This document shows positions 8,832 to 18,052 of a stretch of 64,000 nt of DNA, piece after piece. Origin of the DNA: FEB-25 sp963726315. Its GTDB lineage: Bacteria > Chloroflexota > Anaerolineae > Anaerolineales > UBA4823. The DNA lies in the NCBI GenBank assembly GCA_963726315.1, contig CAVSBZ010000004.1, forward strand, positions 161,080 to 225,079, in the 5' to 3' direction. Both the position numbers and the translations under genes were made by a program. The notes beneath the pieces were generated by a model. That model was not told the origin of the DNA. It made no database searches and worked only from the letters and a program-made list of their open reading frames with translations. The stretch's first letter is position 1; every line of letters starts with the position of its first letter.

Positions 8832-8903
8832 GCCCCTGTAGCTCAGTGGATAGAGCGTTGGCCTCCGGAGCCAAAAGCGACGGTTCGAGTCCGTCCAGGG
8901 GTA
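8832..8903 (+). tRNA. tRNA-Arg (anticodon CCG)
   Basis: The cloverleaf folds by eye. The acceptor GCCCCTG pairs with CAGGGGT (first pair G-U), and the D stem is GCTC/GAGC. The anticodon stem TTGGC/GCCAA carries loop CTCCGGA, with CCG at 8865-8867. The T stem GACGG/CCGTC carries loop TTCGAGT. The discriminator is A, CCA is not encoded, and a T-run follows at 8905-8910. Confidence 0.93.
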
Positions 8904-8908
8904 CTTTT

Positions 8909-10324
8909 TTATTGAGAGCTTGGTGTGACTCTCACCAGGCTGGTGACTACCCCAAGAACCGTAATTAGTGACACCACCAGGAAGCTTGCCCCGATGGCAG
9001 TATAAAAAGCCGCAGATGGTACCGGGCTGCCAGTTGATATGATGCCACTGCTCTCATGCGCTAAAACCGTAGTGAATATCGCCCCTGATATTCCCGCCCC
9101 CAGCACCATCCCAAAGCTACGCCCCGTCGCCAAAATTCCCGCTGCAATCCCTTGCCTGCTCTTTGGAGCTGACCCCATCAGTGCACTATTATTGGGGGAG
9201 ATGAATATCCCTGTCCCAAGCCCGACGACCGCCAAAGCCAGCATAATCGCCCAAGTGGATGACTGTGCGGATAGATGCGATAGGAGGTATAAACCTGCGG
9301 ATAATACAGCCATACCAAACACCGTCGGAATACGCGTTCCAATCCGGTCGGACAGGCTACCGCTGATCGGTGCAATCACCGCCATAATTGCCGGTTGTGC
9401 TATCAGGATAATCCCTTCCTGTGCCGGGGAAAACCCCCGTCCTTGTATCAGGTAATATGGCATTAAATATATACAGCTATATACTCCGATATAATTGATA
9501 ATCGCGCTTAGGGTAGCTAAAGAAAACGACAGCTTCTTAAACAGGCTGAGGTCCAGCATCGGGTGTTTTACACGGCTCTCAATATATATAAATAGCGACA
9601 GTAAGATCACTGCACTTAGCAGCACACCTATAATGGGAAGCGAGCTCCAGCCCCAATCCTCGCCCTGGTTAAGCCCGAGCAGCAAGGCTCCAAGCCCTAA
9701 AATGAATGTCACCGCTCCCAGGAAATCGAACTGCTCCGTGTGATGCTGGTTTAAATCCCGTGGAATATATCGCAAGCTAAGCCAGATGGCAGCTACTCCA
9801 ACGGGTAAATTCATATAAAATACTGCCCGCCATCCCAGCAGGCCGGCTAACCATCCACCCACTAACGGTCCAGCCATTAGCCCCAAGTAAGTCATAGTCG
9901 CCTGCAATCCTAACGCCTGCCCGCGCTGCTCTGCCGGAAAGCTTTTGGTTAAAATCGCTGGAGAATTGGCTGCCAACATAGCTCCCCCCAAAGCCTGCAG
10001 CCCACGCGACGCGATGAGAATTGCCACACTCGGTGCCGCCCCCGAAAAAAATGAGCCCCCCATAAATATTCCAAAACCTGTCAGGTAGATGATCTTGTGC
10101 CCGCGCATATCCCCCAGCCTACCAAAGCTCAATAACAGCCCGCTCAGCACCAGCAAATAGATCGTCACAACCCATTGAACCACGGAGATAGTTTGGGAAA
10201 AGTTTTTTCCGATTACCGGCAGAACCGTATTGACTACACTGGTATCCAATGCAGTCATAAAGGTGCCAATCCCTACTGCCACCAAAACTCCCCATTTTTG
10301 CGTCGTTTGTAGGGTCGTTTCCAC
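8909..10324 (-). CDS. MFS transporter, DHA2/EmrB-QacA type (14 TM)
   Basis: 471 residues, beginning with GTG at 10324. The sequence is hydrophobic throughout, with about fourteen spans, as in drug:proton antiporters of the DHA2 family. Motif A appears as LSFGRLGDMRGHK near residue 65, and WRAVFYMNLPVG near residue 165 is typical of this group. PAILTKSFPAEQRGQALG is another family stretch. The gene starts four bases after the stop of the next MFS gene, so the two are co-transcribed. The substrate cannot be inferred. Despite being downstream of formate dehydrogenase it is not a FocA-type formate channel. Confidence 0.9.
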   Translation of the reverse strand: METTLQTTQKWGVLVAVGIGTFMTALDTSVVNTVLPVIGKNFSQTISVVQWVVTIYLLVLSGLLLSFGRLGDMRGHKIIYLTGFGIFMGGSFFSGAAPSVAILIASRGLQALGGAMLAANSPAILTKSFPAEQRGQALGLQATMTYLGLMAGPLVGGWLAGLLGWRAVFYMNLPVGVAAIWLSLRYIPRDLNQHHTEQFDFLGAVTFILGLGALLLGLNQGEDWGWSSLPIIGVLLSAVILLSLFIYIESRVKHPMLDLSLFKKLSFSLATLSAIINYIGVYSCIYLMPYYLIQGRGFSPAQEGIILIAQPAIMAVIAPISGSLSDRIGTRIPTVFGMAVLSAGLYLLSHLSAQSSTWAIMLALAVVGLGTGIFISPNNSALMGSAPKSRQGIAAGILATGRSFGMVLGAGISGAIFTTVLAHESSGIISTGSPVPSAAFYTAIGASFLVVSLITVLGVVTSLVRVTPSSQ

Positions 10325-10327
10325 TGT

Positions 10328-11599
10328 TTACTCTTCGACCGTGATCGGTTTTGGATGGTCCTGTAAAATGAAGACCAGTACGAACAGCGTCGCAACTGCC
10401 CCCATTGAGGTAACCAGGAATGTTGCCTGGTAACTCACCGCATCGGCAAGCCACCCTGCGAGGATCGGGATGATAAATGCAGTCGGCGCAATCAAGGTGT
10501 TTGCCAATCCGATGTAGGATGCTTTCTCGTGGGGTTTCCCGTACTCCTGGATCATTGGCAGTGCAATCGTCCATATACCTACATATGCCATCCCAGCCAG
10601 CGCATAAGCCAGATAAAACCACTCGATCGACGGAGCCCAGATTGTGATTCCAGCGCTTAATGCCGCTGCAACCATCCCCAAAGCCATCACCCCCCGGTGG
10701 TTCCAGTGATCTCCCAGCCAGCCCATGATCGGGTTGAGTATGGTCTGTGATATATACAAGATTGCCCCTAATATTCCGACCGTCGCGGCATTCACCCCGT
10801 AAAACTCCACCGCGTAGACGGTGTAGAAAGCAAAGCCAGCTGTCCCTAGCTGTGCCAGTATCCTTGCCCCCACAAACCACCTGAAATTAGCATCCCGGCG
10901 AAGGATGGACCGGATATCACGCCAGAAATCTTTTCTTTCTATTCCGCTTGCTGCCGCCGGGGTTTCCGCTTCGCGAGTTGAGCTGAGCGCAATGAATGAC
11001 ACGAAAAAAGCACCTACTGCCAGCAGGAAGCATATGCTGAAACCTGCGTTAGGCGCATTATTTTGCAGCACGGTCCCGGCAATAAACACCCCAATGGCGC
11101 CAAGGAATGTGCTGGCTGCGGTTTGTGTGCCGAAGAATACCCCCCACCGCTCGCGCGGGATGATTTTCCCGATCATATTCTGCCAGGGGTTGGCTGCCAT
11201 GCCGCCTCCAAACCCCTGCCAGACAAGCAAGGCGAAGGTTAAAAATAAGGCGATGCTGGGTCCTATCCTAGGGACAAACCACGCTACCATTGCCAGCCCC
11301 AAAAACGGCACCCGTTCGTGGATGGTCCAAAACATCACCATCGGCTTGTACCGCTTCAGCTGCGACACTCTCTGGGCGGTAAAGACTTGCGGCAGGTACC
11401 AGCCTACCGTGTGGATCGCCGGTATCAAGCCAATCAGGACGGCTGAATGGGTTAGTGTGCTGACGAAAAGAGGTAGGATCGTGGATAACGAGGCAAATCC
11501 TAGCGCCATACCAAAAAAACCACCATCCATCACGTTGACGGCAAAGTTGAATGGCAAGTCCTTGGCTTGTTTAATGAGTGCTGGGTTTAGTGTTACCAC
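10328..11599 (-). CDS. MFS transporter (12 TM)
   Basis: About 423 residues from GTG at 11599; the open frame extends to an ATG at 11680. The shorter form is preferred because an extended -10 (TATGGTACACT, 11634-11624) lies between the two, and GGAG follows it. About twelve hydrophobic spans, with WLGDHWNHRG near the middle resembling the inter-domain motif. No substrate motif is recognised. A second, unrelated-looking MFS gene follows directly. Confidence 0.85.
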   Translation of the reverse strand: MVTLNPALIKQAKDLPFNFAVNVMDGGFFGMALGFASLSTILPLFVSTLTHSAVLIGLIPAIHTVGWYLPQVFTAQRVSQLKRYKPMVMFWTIHERVPFLGLAMVAWFVPRIGPSIALFLTFALLVWQGFGGGMAANPWQNMIGKIIPRERWGVFFGTQTAASTFLGAIGVFIAGTVLQNNAPNAGFSICFLLAVGAFFVSFIALSSTREAETPAAASGIERKDFWRDIRSILRRDANFRWFVGARILAQLGTAGFAFYTVYAVEFYGVNAATVGILGAILYISQTILNPIMGWLGDHWNHRGVMALGMVAAALSAGITIWAPSIEWFYLAYALAGMAYVGIWTIALPMIQEYGKPHEKASYIGLANTLIAPTAFIIPILAGWLADAVSYQATFLVTSMGAVATLFVLVFILQDHPKPITVEE

Positions 11600-11623
11600 T
11601 TCTCGGAAATTCTCCAGCGGTGA

Positions 11624-11697
11624 AGTGTACCATAATGTAACCGGGTCTCGAGCACGCCAACCGTCTCGAGACCTTGGCATAATTTTCTAAATTATGC
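11624..11697 (-). promoter_or_regulatory. Promoter and two inverted repeats between ferritin-like and MFS genes
   Basis: Three elements on about 75 bases. GCATAATTT/AAATTATGC (11677-11697) is a perfect 9-bp hairpin just past the ferritin-like stop, probably a terminator though without a T-run. GGTCTCGAG/CTCGAGACC (11644-11673) is a 9-bp inverted repeat suitable as an operator. The minus-strand extended -10 TATGGTACACT is at 11634-11624. Confidence 0.5.
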
Positions 11698-11702
11698 TAA
11701 CT

Positions 11703-12193
11703 CTATCCACCCCAGGGCATTTTGGAATATTCTTCCATAGCTCGATCGTAAAAATGCTTGAATAGCCGCTCGTGCCCGCGTTCCCATTGGGATAGCATGG
11801 TCAATACCCGCTTTGCATCCCCCTCTGATTGGGCTGCGCTGGATTCGTAAAACTCCGCGAAGTCCCGCTCGATCAGAAATGCCATGCGTAGCACGGGCAA
11901 GTCAGGCACCATCGCTTCAGCCACCTTCTGGTCGATGATTTCCGATTGTGCTCGCTGCGAAAAAATCCCGCCTGTTCCAGCTGCGTACCTGGGTCAATGC
12001 TCCCAGTTTGCCCCGCATCCAATGCTGCGATTTGGTATTGGATGAAATCGATGTGCTTTTGTTCCTCCCCTGCCAGCTGCTGGAAAGCTTCAACTGCGGC
12101 TGCTTCATTCAACCGTTTGGCGTTCTCTTCAAAAAAACGCTTGCCTTCATACTCACGACTTAACGCGTATTCAAATATTTTCCGGGTATCCAT
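11703..12193 (-). CDS. Ferritin-like (rubrerythrin-type) di-iron protein, frameshifted
   Basis: Two overlapping frames together make a normal four-helix ferritin-like protein of about 163 residues. The first half has KRFFEENAKRL and LAGEEQKHIDFI (ExxH). The second has AFLIERDFAEFYE and LSQWERGHERLFKHF (ExxH), which supplies the second pair of iron ligands. The break falls in a run of six A (11960-11965, plus strand); one more base would restore GFFSQRAQSEIIDQKVAEAM across the joint. No C-terminal rubredoxin domain is present. Such proteins handle peroxide or iron in anaerobes, and this one is directly downstream of the oxygen-sensitive formate dehydrogenase. The ATG at 12193 follows AGAAAGG. 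Confidence 0.8.
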
Positions 12194-12212
12194 CAATACC
12201 TTTCTGTGGGCT

Positions 12213-14978
12213 TTAAACCACGCTTACCTTTACCGCGCAGACTTTATATTCAGGGATCTTGGAAACAGGGTCGAGGGCTGCAATGGTCAGCTCATTTGCC
12301 GATGCATCTGGAAAATGGAAATTGGCATACACCATCCCCGGGGGCACTCGGTCGGTCACCCACGCTTCCGCCTCGATACTGCCTCGCCTCGAGCTCACCC
12401 GTACTCGCTTGTGTCCGTTCAACCCAAGTCTAACAGCATCCTCCGGATTCACTTCAATTAAGGCTTCCCCGTAGATTTCCAACAAACCTTTCGCACGGCG
12501 TGTCATCTCGCCTCCGTGCCAGTGGTACAACACTCTACCGGTGCTCAACAGCATCGGGTAATCATCGTCAGGTAGTTCTGCCGGGGGGACATGCTCGATG
12601 GGAGTAAATTTCCCTAGTCCACGTGCAAACTGTCCAATGTGCAGGATCGGCGTCCCAGGATGGGTCAGGTCTCTCACTGGCCATTGTAATTGCTCGCCGC
12701 GTTCCAGCCGTGAATAGCTCACCCCAGCATAACTCGGGGTTAATGCAGCCACCTCGTCCATAATCTGCGCCGGGTCAGTGTAGTTCCAACCGGAGTGCAC
12801 CGCTGGATTCACCCGCCGCTCACCCTCTCCAAGGACTCGTTTCGCCACCTCGCTGATGATCCACCAATCAGGAAGTGCTTCACCTGTTGGTTCAATTGCC
12901 CTATGCACCATCTGCACCCGTCGTTCTGTGTTCGTGAACGTCCCGGTTTTTTCGGCAAAACTGACCCCCGGTAGGAGCACATCTGCATACTCCGCAGTCT
13001 CCGTTGGGAAAATTTCCTGTAACACAGTAAATTCACATTTTTCGAGGCAATGCCTGATATGGGCTGAATCCGGATCGCTCATTACCGGGTCTTCCCCAAG
13101 GATATATAGTGCCTTTATCTTATCTTCGCCCGCCGCAGGGATCATCTCTGTCACCGTCATCCCTACCTTATCGGGCAGAGTCACTCCCCAGGCTGCCTCA
13201 AATTTCCTCCTGGCGGCCTCCACGGTGACGGTTTGATATCCTGGATATACATTGGGCAGGCCACCCATATCGCACGCCCCTTGAACGTTATTTTGCCCGC
13301 GCAGTGGGTTGACCCCGCCTCCGGGTATCCCGATGTTGCCCAGCAGCATCTGCAGGTTAGCCAGGTCCATCACATTGCGCACTCCCACGATGTGCTGGGT
13401 GATGCCCATCGCCCACAACACTGCCATCGGTTTATTAAGCGCCAGGATTTCAGCCGCCTGGTACAGCTGTTCAGCGGGCACTCCGGTAATTGCTTCCGTT
13501 TTTTCAGGAGTGTAGCCTTCCACCACAGCCTTGAATTCCTCAAAGCCTTCTGTTCTCTCCTCAATGAATGTCTTATCCTGCCAACCCTTCTCAAGGATAA
13601 TATGCATCATCCCGTTGATCAAGGCGATATCCGTCCCCGGTTTATGCCTCAAATGCAGCGATGCAAATTCGACCATGTCAATCTTGCGTGGGTCTGCAAC
13701 CACTAATTTCAACCCTCGCCGCAAGACTGCCTGGCGGATCATCGTACCGAAAACCGGGTGCTGCTCGGTGGTATTTGAGCCGATGATCAACATCGCCGCT
13801 GCCTGATTGGCAACATCCTTCATTGAATTTGTCATCGCTCCTGAGCCATAGGACGCGGCCAGACCGGCCACAGTGCTGGAGTGTCAGAGACGGGCACAGT
13901 GGTCGATGTTATTCGTCCCCATCACCTGCCGGGCAAGTTTATTCATCAGGTAGTTTTCTTCGTTGGTGCATTTGGCAGAGGTGAGCACGCCCACACTATC
14001 TGGACCATGGGTATCCCGCGTCTCCCGCAGCTTGTCGGCTGTAATTTTAAGTGCCGTCTCCCATTCTACTTCCACCCAATTCCCCCGCTCCCCATTATTA
14101 CGCACACCCCCCTCCAACAGGTACTGGCGTACCCTGGGCTTCCTTAGCCGTTCTGGATGGTGGATGTAATCATACCCATAGCGCCCCTTGACGCATAATG
14201 CCATTCCATTTACAGGTGCGTCCGGGTTCGAGCTCACCCCGATCACGTGCCCATTTTTCACGTTCAGGTCGAATTGGCATCCCACCCCACAATATGAGCA
14301 GGTAGTGGTCACCTTGCTCACCTGATGCGCCCTTCCCAATCCATACGATAATTTATCGCTCAATGCCCCCGTCGGGCAGTATGCTGAACATTGCCCGCAG
14401 CTCTCACAGCGTGCTTCGAGCATGGTTGTATCTGCACCGGCAACAATCTTCTCTTCAAATCCGCGGTACGCCACACCCCACACGAACCGTCCTTGCACCT
14501 CGGCGCAAGCCAGCACACACCGCCGGCATAGAATGCATTTGTTGAAATCCACACGCACAAATGGGTTCGGGTCACTGTCCATTGGGTATCGCTTGCCTTT
14601 GCTGCCCCACTTTGGCACTTCCACCTGGTAGTCATATGCCAGATCTTGTAGCTCACACGATCCGCTTAAATCACACACCAGGCAGTCTTGCGGATGGTTC
14701 GCCAGCATCAGCTCGAGGGTCAGGCGGCGTGACCGTACCACTCTCTCACTGTGGGTCTGCACCACCATTCCTTCCCACACGTTGGTTACACAGGCAGCCT
14801 GCAAGAAGCGCTGACCCTGCACTTCGACCACGCAGATCCTGCAGTTTCCCGTCGGGGTCAGGTCGCGATGGTAGCACAGCGTTGGAATGGTCAGGCCATT
14901 CTGTCGTGCTGCCTGCAGTAACCCCGTTCCCTCCTCCACCTCAATCAATTTCCCATCAATGGTCAGCCGAACAGTCAT
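12213..14978 (-). CDS. fdhA: Selenocysteine-containing formate dehydrogenase, catalytic (alpha) subunit
   Basis: About 921 residues when the UGA at 13886-13884 is read as selenocysteine. The context NNIDHCARL-(UGA)-HSSTVAGLA is the exact active-site position of Sec or Cys in formate dehydrogenases. From the N-terminus: a 2Fe-2S domain (LCYHRDLTPTGNCRICVVEV), a His-Cys cluster site (HPQDCLVCDLSGSCELQ), two 4Fe-4S motifs (CILCRRCVLACAEVQG and CESCGQCSAYCPTGAL), the Mo/W-bis-PGD entry cluster (CSYCGVGCQFDL), then the molybdopterin domains to the end. This is the layout of NAD(P)-linked cytoplasmic enzymes. The start is the ATG at 14978, with AGGAG about ten bases upstream. It follows the NuoEF-like subunit and fdhD in one operon. 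Confidence 0.93.
13855..13886 (-). promoter_or_regulatory. UGA(Sec) codon and bacterial SECIS hairpin in fdhA
   Basis: The UGA codon is at 13886-13884. GTGGCC (13871-13866) pairs with GGCCGC (13860-13855), closing a five-base loop GGTCT. The GGU codon of this loop is the seventh after UGA. As I recall the E. coli fdhF sequence, its SECIS element has the same GGUCU apical loop at the same distance. This should bind SelB and direct Sec insertion. Confidence 0.85.
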
Positions 14979-15008
14979 AGGTATCATTCTCCTGACAAAA
15001 CTCAACCA

Positions 15009-16742
15009 CTAAGCCGGATTCTCGGCAGCTCTGAATACCATGCTGAATTGGCTCAGTGCTGACCGGATCGGTGTCGGGACGGATTGCCCCAACCCGCAGA
15101 ACGATGAGTCGAACATCACATCTGCCAGACCTTCCAGCTCATCCACGTCGCCCGGTTTCCCTTCGCCAGCAGCCATCCTCGCCAGGATCTCATGCGCCCG
15201 GTGGGTACCCACCCGGCAGGGAGTGCACTTTCCACATGATTCGTTGGCGAAGAAATGCAGCAGCTCCCTGAGGAATGCCACCGGCGATACGCTTTGGTCG
15301 CAGATCAAGAAGGCTCCAGCACCAAGCGAGACACCCCTGGCACCAGATGCATAATCGATGGGAATATTCATCAGCGCTTCGCCTACAATCGTCCCCGCCG
15401 CGCCACCCGTCAGCGCAAAGTTGAATTTCGATCCTTCCCTCATCCCGCCGCCGATATCATCGATGATCTGCCGCAGGGTAAGTCCGAACGGAGCTTCGAA
15501 CAACCCCGGTCGCTTGATATGTCCCAGGAGCATATATAGCTTCGTCCCTGGTATAGCTGCCCCGGAGAGCGAGCGGTACCAGTTTGCCCCATTCAGGATG
15601 ATCGCAGGCACAGCCGCGAATAACTCAACATTGTTCACCAACGTTGGCAGACCGTGATACCCGAATGTGGGTGGGTACGGTGGACGCGTACGCGGCTCAC
15701 CCCGCTTGCCCTCCAGGCTCTCGATCAGAGCGGTTTCCTCTCCGCAGATATACGCCCCTGCACCCAGGTGCACGTGGATGTGGAATGAATAGTCGCTTTC
15801 TTGGATGTATTCGCCCAGCCAGCCTGCCTTTTCGGCTTCCTCGATCGCATGCCTCAAGCGTTTAGCCTGGCTCACGTACTCGCCTCGGATGTAAATAAAG
15901 GCTTCCTGTGCTCCGCAGGCATATCCAGCCACCGCCATACCTTCCAAGATCTGGTGGGGGTTGGTATCGATTAACACCCTGTCTTTGAAGATTAACGGTT
16001 CTGATTCATCTGCGTTGCACACGATATACTTTATCGCCCGCTTTGCCTGGGCGACAAAACGCCATTTTCGTCCCACCGGGAAACCTGCCCCGCCTCGTCC
16101 GGACAATCCGGATGCTTCCACCTCGCTCAACACTGCTTCCGGGGTTTGGCTTAATGCCACCTTCAACGCCTGGTAAGCTCCATGCTCCAAAGCAGACGTA
16201 ATCGAATCGGGATTGATGCTGCCTGCATTCGCCATCATCAACCGCAGCTCCCCCTTACGTGGTTGCTGGTAATCCGTTGGCTGGCCTCTCCATCCGGTCG
16301 CAATTTGACCTGCGCCTCCTTGAAAAACCGGTCCAGCCTGTTGCCCGTTGACCAGTATTGCAGGAGCCCGATCACACAACCCTAAACAGCTTGTCCGCCC
16401 CACCTTCCAATCAGGTTTTGCTGCAAAAGTCTGTTCAATATCATGCCGGGTATCGCCTCCGTCGCATAACCAGCACACCGGTCCATCACACACTTTGACC
16501 TCATTTTCTACTTTTTCATTCAGGTTCAGCATGGAATAAAATGAGGCCACTCCAAACGCAGTCGCAGGCGGAGTCTTTGTGACTCGGCCGATATCTGTTA
16601 TGGCATCTGACTCCAGGTTTCCCCGCACTTCCTGCAGCTCGCTCAGCATCTCCAGGATTGCCTCAGGGTTATTCTGGTGTTTATTCACCAGCTCACTGAT
16701 CTGGGCATCGATCGGTCGGTGCTTGATGATTTTATTGGTCAT
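15009..16742 (-). CDS. Formate dehydrogenase NAD(P)-linking subunit, NuoE-NuoF fusion
   Basis: 577 residues. Residues 1-150 are a NuoE-like thioredoxin fold with 2Fe-2S ligands in CDGPVCWLC and CLGLC. The rest is NuoF-like: GLSGRGGAGFPVGRKW for FMN/NAD binding, GAYICGEETALIESLEGKRG, and a C-terminal 4Fe-4S site with SCGKCTPCRVG plus a later Cys in FCGLGQS. In FdhAB- and HydABC-type enzymes this subunit passes electrons between the Mo subunit and NAD(P). There is no extra C-terminal 2x4Fe-4S ferredoxin domain. Its ATG overlaps the fdhD stop (ATGA), so translation is coupled, and fdhA follows 30 bases downstream. Confidence 0.92.
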   Translation of the reverse strand: MTNKIIKHRPIDAQISELVNKHQNNPEAILEMLSELQEVRGNLESDAITDIGRVTKTPPATAFGVASFYSMLNLNEKVENEVKVCDGPVCWLCDGGDTRHDIEQTFAAKPDWKVGRTSCLGLCDRAPAILVNGQQAGPVFQGGAGQIATGWRGQPTDYQQPRKGELRLMMANAGSINPDSITSALEHGAYQALKVALSQTPEAVLSEVEASGLSGRGGAGFPVGRKWRFVAQAKRAIKYIVCNADESEPLIFKDRVLIDTNPHQILEGMAVAGYACGAQEAFIYIRGEYVSQAKRLRHAIEEAEKAGWLGEYIQESDYSFHIHVHLGAGAYICGEETALIESLEGKRGEPRTRPPYPPTFGYHGLPTLVNNVELFAAVPAIILNGANWYRSLSGAAIPGTKLYMLLGHIKRPGLFEAPFGLTLRQIIDDIGGGMREGSKFNFALTGGAAGTIVGEALMNIPIDYASGARGVSLGAGAFLICDQSVSPVAFLRELLHFFANESCGKCTPCRVGTHRAHEILARMAAGEGKPGDVDELEGLADVMFDSSFCGLGQSVPTPIRSALSQFSMVFRAAENPA

Positions 16743-17555
16743 GCTTCCTCACTAGTCAGGTGATCTCCGAACGTGACGTGCTCGATCTTCTCTGCGTGCG
16801 TATATACGGTAAACCTGTCCCGGCGTGCATATCCGATCAGGGTAATACCCAGCTCATCCGCCATTCTGACTGATAAGCTGCTCGGAGATGTGCGGGATAT
16901 TACCACCTCTGCCCCTATGCGCCCGGCTTTTTGGATCATCTCGGAGCTGATCCTCCCGGTGGTCAGAATGATTTGCCTTTCAGGGTGAATCCGTTCCATA
17001 ATGAATCGCCCGGCGATTTTATCCAGTGTGTTATGCCTGCCGATATCCTCTGCCGCGATGACGATCTTATCTCCATCGCTCAGCGCTGAGGTATGCACCC
17101 CGCCCGACTCTCGATAAAGATCCTGCACCTCACTAAGCAGCTCGATCAATTCTCCCACTTTTTCACCAGCTAGCCAGGTCCCTCCTTTTGTGTCTGCGTT
17201 TCCCACCTGCAGGGGCTTGTTTCCCACGGATGTCTCACCACCCGAGCAGCCGGTGGTCCGCGCCCAGTTCTCCGGTTTTTTTACTGAACGGTTTAGCCAC
17301 ACATCAATGTTGGTTTCCTCAGGGCACACCCTCACACTGGCTACTTCGTCCATCGTCTCGATAACTTCTTCGTTATATAAGAACCCTATCGCCAGGGCTT
17401 CGAGGTCGGTGGGTGTGCACATAAACGTCAGCCATAGCTCATTATTTACCGTCAGACCAACCGACTGCTCGGCGATAATATTTTTCCCGCTTTCCTCCCA
17501 TTGACCCGCCTTGTAGGACTGTACAATTGAAGATATTCTTTTGCTCTGCGCTCAT
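16739..17555 (-). CDS. fdhD: Formate dehydrogenase accessory sulfurtransferase FdhD, frameshifted near its start
   Basis: FdhD carries sulfur to the molybdenum cofactor of formate dehydrogenase. The clean part (from 17422 down) has MCTPTDLEALAIGFLYNEE, the CSGG loop in TTGCSGGETS, HTSALSD, EDIGRHNTLDKIAG and TTGRISSEM, all typical. The expected N-terminus (YKAGQWEESGKNIIAEQSV) lies in the same frame above 17422, but that frame holds no ATG, GTG or TTG before the stop of the upstream gene. An ATG at 17555 overlaps that stop (ATGA) in a different frame. The likely gene starts there and has a one-base shift between about 17515 and 17553. Confidence 0.85.
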
Positions 17556-18052
17556 ACCAGGTTTTTGACCATTCGCCAGGCGGGCTCATGCATATCGATA
17601 CGCCTGCCTTTATCATCGATATACGACCAATATCCCGGGTCTGATCCTGCAACAGTGTATCCCAGCCGTTCGTAAAACCGCCTGGCAGCATGGTTATCCT
17701 GCCCCACGTTCAGGGTCACTTGCTGGAATTTACGCTGGCACAGGTCATCTTCGATCCTACGCATGATTTGGGTTCCAATCCCTCGGTTCCGATATTTGGG
17801 CTTGACCCTGAATCCGTAAATATATGCCCGTATAGCCCCATCTGCCAGCTCGGGGCGGTTTCTTCTAAGCGACACAAAACATTGACCGATCAAACCAGAT
17901 CCATGAACCTCGGCAATCCAGATTAATGCCGCCCCCTGCTCAACCATCATGAAGGTATCTGCGTACAGGCGCCGGAAGTGTGTGTATTCCCCGTCCCATT
18001 CAAGCGCAGCCAGGTCAGCTTTTTCAGCTTGACGGATGAAGACCGGGTTCAT
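17552..18052 (-). CDS. GNAT family N-acetyltransferase
   Basis: 166 residues with the GNAT acetyl-CoA-binding stretch FRVKPKYRNRGIGTQIMRRIE near residue 93 (R/Q-x-x-G-x-G/A) and a C-terminal NHAARRFYERLGY segment, both usual for the family. The acceptor is unknown. Its start overlaps the end of the upstream DHH-CBS-polymerase gene by 29 bases, and its stop overlaps the probable fdhD start. It is thus tightly embedded in the operon. It is not a known formate dehydrogenase factor, so the link may be only positional. Confidence 0.85.
   Translation of the reverse strand: MNPVFIRQAEKADLAALEWDGEYTHFRRLYADTFMMVEQGAALIWIAEVHGSGLIGQCFVSLRRNRPELADGAIRAYIYGFRVKPKYRNRGIGTQIMRRIEDDLCQRKFQQVTLNVGQDNHAARRFYERLGYTVAGSDPGYWSYIDDKGRRIDMHEPAWRMVKNLV

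Noticed and set aside
10905..11690. Plus-strand ORF of 261 codons
   Set aside because: It lies wholly opposite the MFS transporter gene, has an odd composition and shows no family likeness; it is an antisense shadow.
13884..13886. Stop codon truncating FdhA
   Set aside because: Its position at the catalytic Sec/Cys site and the SECIS hairpin make recoding far more likely than a nonsense mutation.
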